Shown: piece by piece, positions 60,325 to 64,000 of the stretch
Layout: the number at the start of each line of letters is the position of its first letter
Numbering within the stretch: position 1 is the first letter of the stretch
Assembly: GCF_042679305.1 (NCBI RefSeq)
Contig: NZ_JBHTMP010000006.1
Coordinates: 1 to 64,000, forward strand
Origin: Micromonospora_H sonneratiae
GTDB taxonomy: Bacteria; Actinomycetota; Actinomycetes; Mycobacteriales; Micromonosporaceae
Direction: 5' to 3'
Length of the DNA: 64,000 nt
The notes under the pieces: generated by a model
What the model was told of the DNA's origin: nothing
What the model saw: the letters and a program-made list of their open reading frames with translations, nothing else
Database searches by the model: none
Translations under genes and position numbers: made by a program

Positions 60325-61376
60325 TAGTTCCAGTTCGTCGCGGTGCACGTCGTGAACTGGCACTCCTCACACAGGTACAAGCTGCGCCAGCCGTGCCCGT
60401 ACTCGCGAATTTGGCTTTGCACCGTAACCACGTGGAACATCAACCGGTCGCACGAGCGGCAATGCGGGTTCGGATAAAGACCTATCGCGGGGCCGCCAGC
60501 CGTGCCGAAGATACCTGGCGTCGACAGGACGTGACCGTTGCTGTAGGTGAGGCTGTCGTCGTACGGCCGGAGCACGACCACACCCATACTGCCCTGGTCG
60601 TCGTTGTCGACGGAATCCTCGACGTCGTTCTCGGGGGGCTCGTCGAACGTGACGATCTCGCTGTGCCAGAAGCCATCCCGATCGAGTGCCGCCGTCAACG
60701 TCCAGCCCACCGAGCCCTGGGGACTCACCAGATGCACCCGGTCGGTCGGCCAGTCCGGCATCCCGGGAACCTCGGAGAGGCGTAGCGACAGGTAATGCCA
60801 GGCGATCGCGGTGGAATCCGGATGGCGGACGATCTGTCCCAGCCGTATTCCGACCGGATGGTCTGCGTCGACCAGTTCCGCCGGGCCGGACGCCGACCGG
60901 AGCTCGACGACCCGTCGGTGCGGTGAGAACCGGTATTGTGCTGGACCGGTCGACGGTGTCCAGATGCCCGAGTCCTCGAATTCCTTCGGGTCCGTACCCT
61001 CGCGGACGAGGTCGGCGATCGCGGTCAGCGCGGGTTCGGTGCCGATTGCCGCAAGCGCCCAGGCTTCCCGGAACGACCAGCGGTTCCGCAGTCGCCGTTC
61101 CAGGCGCTCCACGCAGGTGGCGGGTGCTCCGTTCAGTAGTACGCACAGGTTGTCGAACGTGACGTCAAAGACGTCGAGAAACTGGGTAATGACGGTTTCC
61201 TGATGCGGCCGGAACCATTCCGGACACACTCCGGCGACGTACGCGAAGTGATCGCCGAGGTCGTTGCGTAGTTTGTCGTCGACTGCCGCCCGACTGAGAA
61301 GCTCCACCAGTGCCGTGACGTCGTCTGCCGTGTCAACCGGGAATGACGCGGTGCCGGTGTAGGTCTTGATCGGCAT
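60324..61376 (-). CDS. hypothetical protein, 350 aa
   Basis: ATG 61376 starts a soluble protein with a helical N-terminal half (LVELLSRAAVDDKLRNDLGD, WSFREAWALAAIGTEPALTA). The C-terminal part has two Cys pairs, CRSCDRLMFH and LCEECQFTTC, that could bind zinc. No characterised family is recognised. Its TAG stop lies exactly on the IS630 insertion point: T and A come from the duplicated TA and the last base from the IS end. The flank left of the IS shows that TAG was also the stop before insertion, so the protein was not changed. Confidence 0.75.
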   Translation of the reverse strand: MPIKTYTGTASFPVDTADDVTALVELLSRAAVDDKLRNDLGDHFAYVAGVCPEWFRPHQETVITQFLDVFDVTFDNLCVLLNGAPATCVERLERRLRNRWSFREAWALAAIGTEPALTAIADLVREGTDPKEFEDSGIWTPSTGPAQYRFSPHRRVVELRSASGPAELVDADHPVGIRLGQIVRHPDSTAIAWHYLSLRLSEVPGMPDWPTDRVHLVSPQGSVGWTLTAALDRDGFWHSEIVTFDEPPENDVEDSVDNDDQGSMGVVVLRPYDDSLTYSNGHVLSTPGIFGTAGGPAIGLYPNPHCRSCDRLMFHVVTVQSQIREYGHGWRSLYLCEECQFTTCTATNWN

Positions 61377-61511
61377 ACGCGGACCATACCCAAGGCGACG
61401 GACTCGATGGGGCCGGCAGGGTGGCTGGCCGGGCGATGCCTCGGAGCGGGCAGCCATTGCGCTGGCAAACTGTCCCATCCGCTCTGGCCGTTCGCGGGTT
61501 CCCGCTTGCCG

Positions 61512-62219
61512 TCAAAGGGGCGGTTCCGGTGGCGGCGTCGTTTGCGCCGGGGGTGCGGGTGGTGCCGCCAGCGGGCCCGGGGGTACGCCCTGGGGCCGCC
61601 AGACGGGCGGGCCGGGCGCAGGGAGCGGGGGGCCCGGGGGTGGAAGTGGCTGCGGGGGCAGCTGCGTGCCGGGTGCCCGGTGACCGTACGGCATCGGGTA
61701 CGCGCCCGGATACGGCCGGTAGTCGGGCATCGGGCGTGGCATGGCCTGCCGGAGCCTGCGGTAGTACGTCCGCGCGCCGGGCAGGGCGAGCAGCACGGTG
61801 GCGGTGACCGCGAACGTCAGCGTCGTGATGGTGGTGGCGAGCGTGAGCTGGCGGTACCAGCTGATGGCGTCGTACGGGCCGACGACGAGCGCGACGGTGC
61901 ACACGACGATGGTCAGCCCGGCCATGATCCAACTGATCACGTGTGCGGGGTTCGCCCCGCCAGCGGCCAGCGGGGCGAGGATGAGGTAGACCAGAGCCGT
62001 GAGTAGCGACAGCGTGGTGAGCAGCACGAGCCCGACGGCCGCGAGTTGGCCGGCTGCCTCGTCGCCGGCGCGGTCGCTGTAGTGCCGCATGGCGTCCGGG
62101 ACCGCGTAGTAGCTGGCGACGGCGGCGACGACCTGCACCGCAGCGATGCCGGCCAGCAGGTAGCAGCCGGCGAACACCACGGTAGGGCTGACCGATCGCG
62201 CTGCGGGTCTCCTGGTCAT
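61512..62219 (-). CDS. four-helix membrane protein with proline-rich tail
   Basis: The protein has 235 aa from ATG 62219, with GAGGAT upstream. Four hydrophobic helices lie in residues 10-150: VFAGCYLLAGIAAVQVVAAV, QLAAVGLVLLTTLSLLTALV, VISWIMAGLTIVVCTVALVV and ITTLTFAVTATVLLALPG. About 75 residues rich in Pro follow (LPPQPLPPPGPPLPAPGPP), probably cytoplasmic and disordered. No family is recognised. It follows the next gene by 25 bases in the same direction and probably shares its transcript. Confidence 0.72.
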   Translation of the reverse strand: MTRRPAARSVSPTVVFAGCYLLAGIAAVQVVAAVASYYAVPDAMRHYSDRAGDEAAGQLAAVGLVLLTTLSLLTALVYLILAPLAAGGANPAHVISWIMAGLTIVVCTVALVVGPYDAISWYRQLTLATTITTLTFAVTATVLLALPGARTYYRRLRQAMPRPMPDYRPYPGAYPMPYGHRAPGTQLPPQPLPPPGPPLPAPGPPVWRPQGVPPGPLAAPPAPPAQTTPPPEPPL

Positions 62220-62244
62220 CACGGATCCTCGGCTGGTCGACGCG

Positions 62245-64000
62245 TCACGGGCCGGTGGTCGTCGCGGTTGTCGATGGTGACGGTCGTCGGCCCCGGCGAC
62301 GAGCGAGCTGGATTGCGCCGCCGACCAGCCAGAGCAGCAGCGGCAGCGTGGTGAGGACCCAGAACGCCGGCTTCGAGGTGGGGCTGCGGCGGGCCGCCTG
62401 CAGCTCGGTGAGTGGCCGCGCGGTGGACTCGCCGCCGAGCCAGACCAGGTTGCGGTCACCCTCGCTGGCAGCGGCGTAGGTGGCCTGGCGGACCGCCGTC
62501 GACAGCTCGGGTCGTTGCCCGGAGAACGTGTCGGCGTTCAGCCGGGACCGTGGGACGTCGGTCAGGTCCACACCGCCGTAGACGTACGTGACGGTCTCGA
62601 TCATGTTGCCCCGTTGGGTGGTGCGCTTGACCTTGAATTCGCCGTCGGTGTACGACTTGACGTAACGCCGCCACACCTCCTTCGGGCTCCACGGCTGGCG
62701 GGCCGGCCAGTCGCTGGCGTCACCCCGGTCGATCAGGTGCGAGTACGTGGTGCGCTTGGTCTCGCTGCGCTCGCGGTACCACTGCGCCGCGACCCGGCTG
62801 ACGTAGACCCGCCGCAGGTCGGCGTACTCCGGTGCGGTGTTCACCGCCTTCTCGATCTGCGGAAGGATCAGCCGCCGGTACAGGCTCTCGTTCTGCTTCG
62901 TCTCCGCGTCGCTCTGCCTGGCACAGCCCGCTTCGGAGCCCCCGACACCGACGGACTTGACGTAGTCGGTCTCCATCTTCACCGACAGGGGTGCGTCGAG
63001 GATGTACAGCTGGCCCTGGTCCTCCCGGACCGTGGCCGGTGCCGGCACGATCCACTGCCGCATCGACACGCACTTGGTCTCACCGACCAGACCGTCCCAG
63101 TACCGCTTGCCGGTAGCCGAGTCGGGATGGATCAGCTTGGCGACGGTCTTCTTCATCTCCAGGTCGGCCTCGAGCAGGATCCGGCCGGCGTCGGTCCGCC
63201 CGAACTGCGAGTCGATGATCCGGTTCGGCTCGTCAGGATTGAGGTTCACGGTGAACGCGCTCGTCGGGAGCACCAGCCAGACGAAGAACGCGTCGGAGGC
63301 GGTCAGGGCCGCGCGTCGTCCGCCGTAGGAGGGGTGATCCTCCGGTGCCGGCTGGGCACTGAACGCGTACTGCAGGCCGGGCCCGCCCTGGTAGGTGTCG
63401 GCGACGTAGCGCAGCTCGAGCGTGGAGAAGTCGACGCCGCCGAGCGGGTCCGCGCCGAGGTCCTCGTTGCCCAGGTCCGCGCCGAGTTGGTCCAGCACCT
63501 CCTGGCCGAAGGCGGCCTCGTCGGGAGAGTCCGGCGAGTCGGCGATCGCGTCGCTCAGTCCACCGTCGACGGGGTGCTGCGGTGCGCCGGGCGCGATCAT
63601 GATCCCGCCGCCACCCTTCGGCGGGACGGGGGCAGGTCCGACCGGTTTGCCGGGGTCGTTGCCAGGGTCGTTGCCGGTGGCCGACGGCGCCGGGCCGCTG
63701 GCTGCCCGGCGGGCCTTGTCCGCCTCGTACGCGGGGTCCCGGGTCGGGGTGGGCTGCGGGATCGCTGGCATGAGGCGGACCACGATTGCCGGGGCGGGCG
63801 GCAGACCGGCGGCGATCCGGGCCTCGTTCACCGCCGTCGACTTGTTGGCATCATCGATCTGACTCAGCGTGCCCTTGGTCGGTTTGACGCGGAACACGTA
63901 CACGACCTGGTTGCCGGTGCCGTCGACGAGTTCGACGTAGCCCTGTAGCTGTGCCTGGGCGCGCTTGGTCAGTTGGCGGGTGTCCTTGACCTCGAAGCCA
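62245..64000 (-). CDS. large hypothetical protein with C-terminal membrane anchor (partial at window edge)
   Basis: The frame is open across the right edge, so the N terminus is missing; at least 584 residues are present. At the edge a stretch reads AQLQGYVELVDGTGNQVVYV, then a Pro/Gly/Ala-rich linker (about 63560-63760). A long middle follows with Cys residues in CARQSDAETKQNESLYRR and ETKCVSMRQWIV. A single helix near the C terminus (AFWVLTTLPLLLWLVGGAIQ) precedes a short basic tail. This suggests a membrane-anchored protein, mostly on one side. No family is recognised. Confidence 0.7.
   Translation of the reverse strand, partial: GFEVKDTRQLTKRAQAQLQGYVELVDGTGNQVVYVFRVKPTKGTLSQIDDANKSTAVNEARIAAGLPPAPAIVVRLMPAIPQPTPTRDPAYEADKARRAASGPAPSATGNDPGNDPGKPVGPAPVPPKGGGGIMIAPGAPQHPVDGGLSDAIADSPDSPDEAAFGQEVLDQLGADLGNEDLGADPLGGVDFSTLELRYVADTYQGGPGLQYAFSAQPAPEDHPSYGGRRAALTASDAFFVWLVLPTSAFTVNLNPDEPNRIIDSQFGRTDAGRILLEADLEMKKTVAKLIHPDSATGKRYWDGLVGETKCVSMRQWIVPAPATVREDQGQLYILDAPLSVKMETDYVKSVGVGGSEAGCARQSDAETKQNESLYRRLILPQIEKAVNTAPEYADLRRVYVSRVAAQWYRERSETKRTTYSHLIDRGDASDWPARQPWSPKEVWRRYVKSYTDGEFKVKRTTQRGNMIETVTYVYGGVDLTDVPRSRLNADTFSGQRPELSTAVRQATYAAASEGDRNLVWLGGESTARPLTELQAARRSPTSKPAFWVLTTLPLLLWLVGGAIQLARRRGRRPSPSTTATTTGP

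Overview
The window is high-GC actinomycete DNA. GTG and TTG starts, four-base start/stop overlaps and terminator hairpins without T-tracts are common. One block (20641-26718) has the gene order of Mycobacterium tuberculosis Rv1822-Rv1830. Codon habits and the small-protein complement suggest Micromonosporaceae, but that placement is inference. No CRISPR array, rRNA or phage is visible. One insertion sequence (IS630 type) is present.

Layout. 1-3500: an ArsR regulator with an SRPBCC protein, a PAP2 phosphatase, a sirtuin and a 56-aa protein. 3788-12136: a selenocysteine module, made of a formate dehydrogenase whose catalytic subunit reads through an in-frame UGA, its iron-sulfur and NrfD-type membrane subunits, the selenocysteine tRNA gene, selA and selB; selD is not in the window. 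12158-20344: an ECF sigma factor coupled to a membrane-anchored Asp-box protein, a Tat-exported NamZ-like muramidase, a PfpI-family protein, an endonuclease III-like protein, a universal stress protein and small proteins. 20641-26718: the pgsA2 / DUF881 / sbp / DUF881 / gcvH / garA / ftsR / bifunctional nuclease / MerR block. 26889-41000: an ECF42-type sigma factor, a divergent TetR/MFS pair with two candidate operators, a secreted cysteine-containing protein, DUF3626, HIT and hydrolase genes, a two-component system beside a decayed FtsX permease, a proline iminopeptidase fused antisense to a truncated LRV-repeat gene, a VOC-family protein, a DUF5954 protein and a membrane protein.

41266-56939: a catabolic island that looks the most novel. 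It encodes a LigAB-type ring-opening dioxygenase, a metal-dependent cyclase/amidase, a complete branched-chain-type ABC importer (livGFHMK order), an acetamidase/formamidase, an amidohydrolase, a succinate-semialdehyde dehydrogenase on the opposite strand, a fused fumarylacetoacetate-hydrolase/RraA aldolase, a DapA-family aldolase, an HpaE-like aldehyde dehydrogenase and a GntR/FCD regulator. Three promoter regions in the island share a 9-bp AT-rich motif, a candidate operator for that GntR protein. The set mixes steps of the protocatechuate 4,5-cleavage and homoprotocatechuate pathways, with three extra amide-bond or ring hydrolases.

56953-64000: hairpins, a second LRV-repeat gene stopped by a Trp-to-UGA nonsense codon, a hypothetical protein, a frameshifted IS630 element with TA duplication, and three minus-strand genes of unknown role, the last cut by the window edge.
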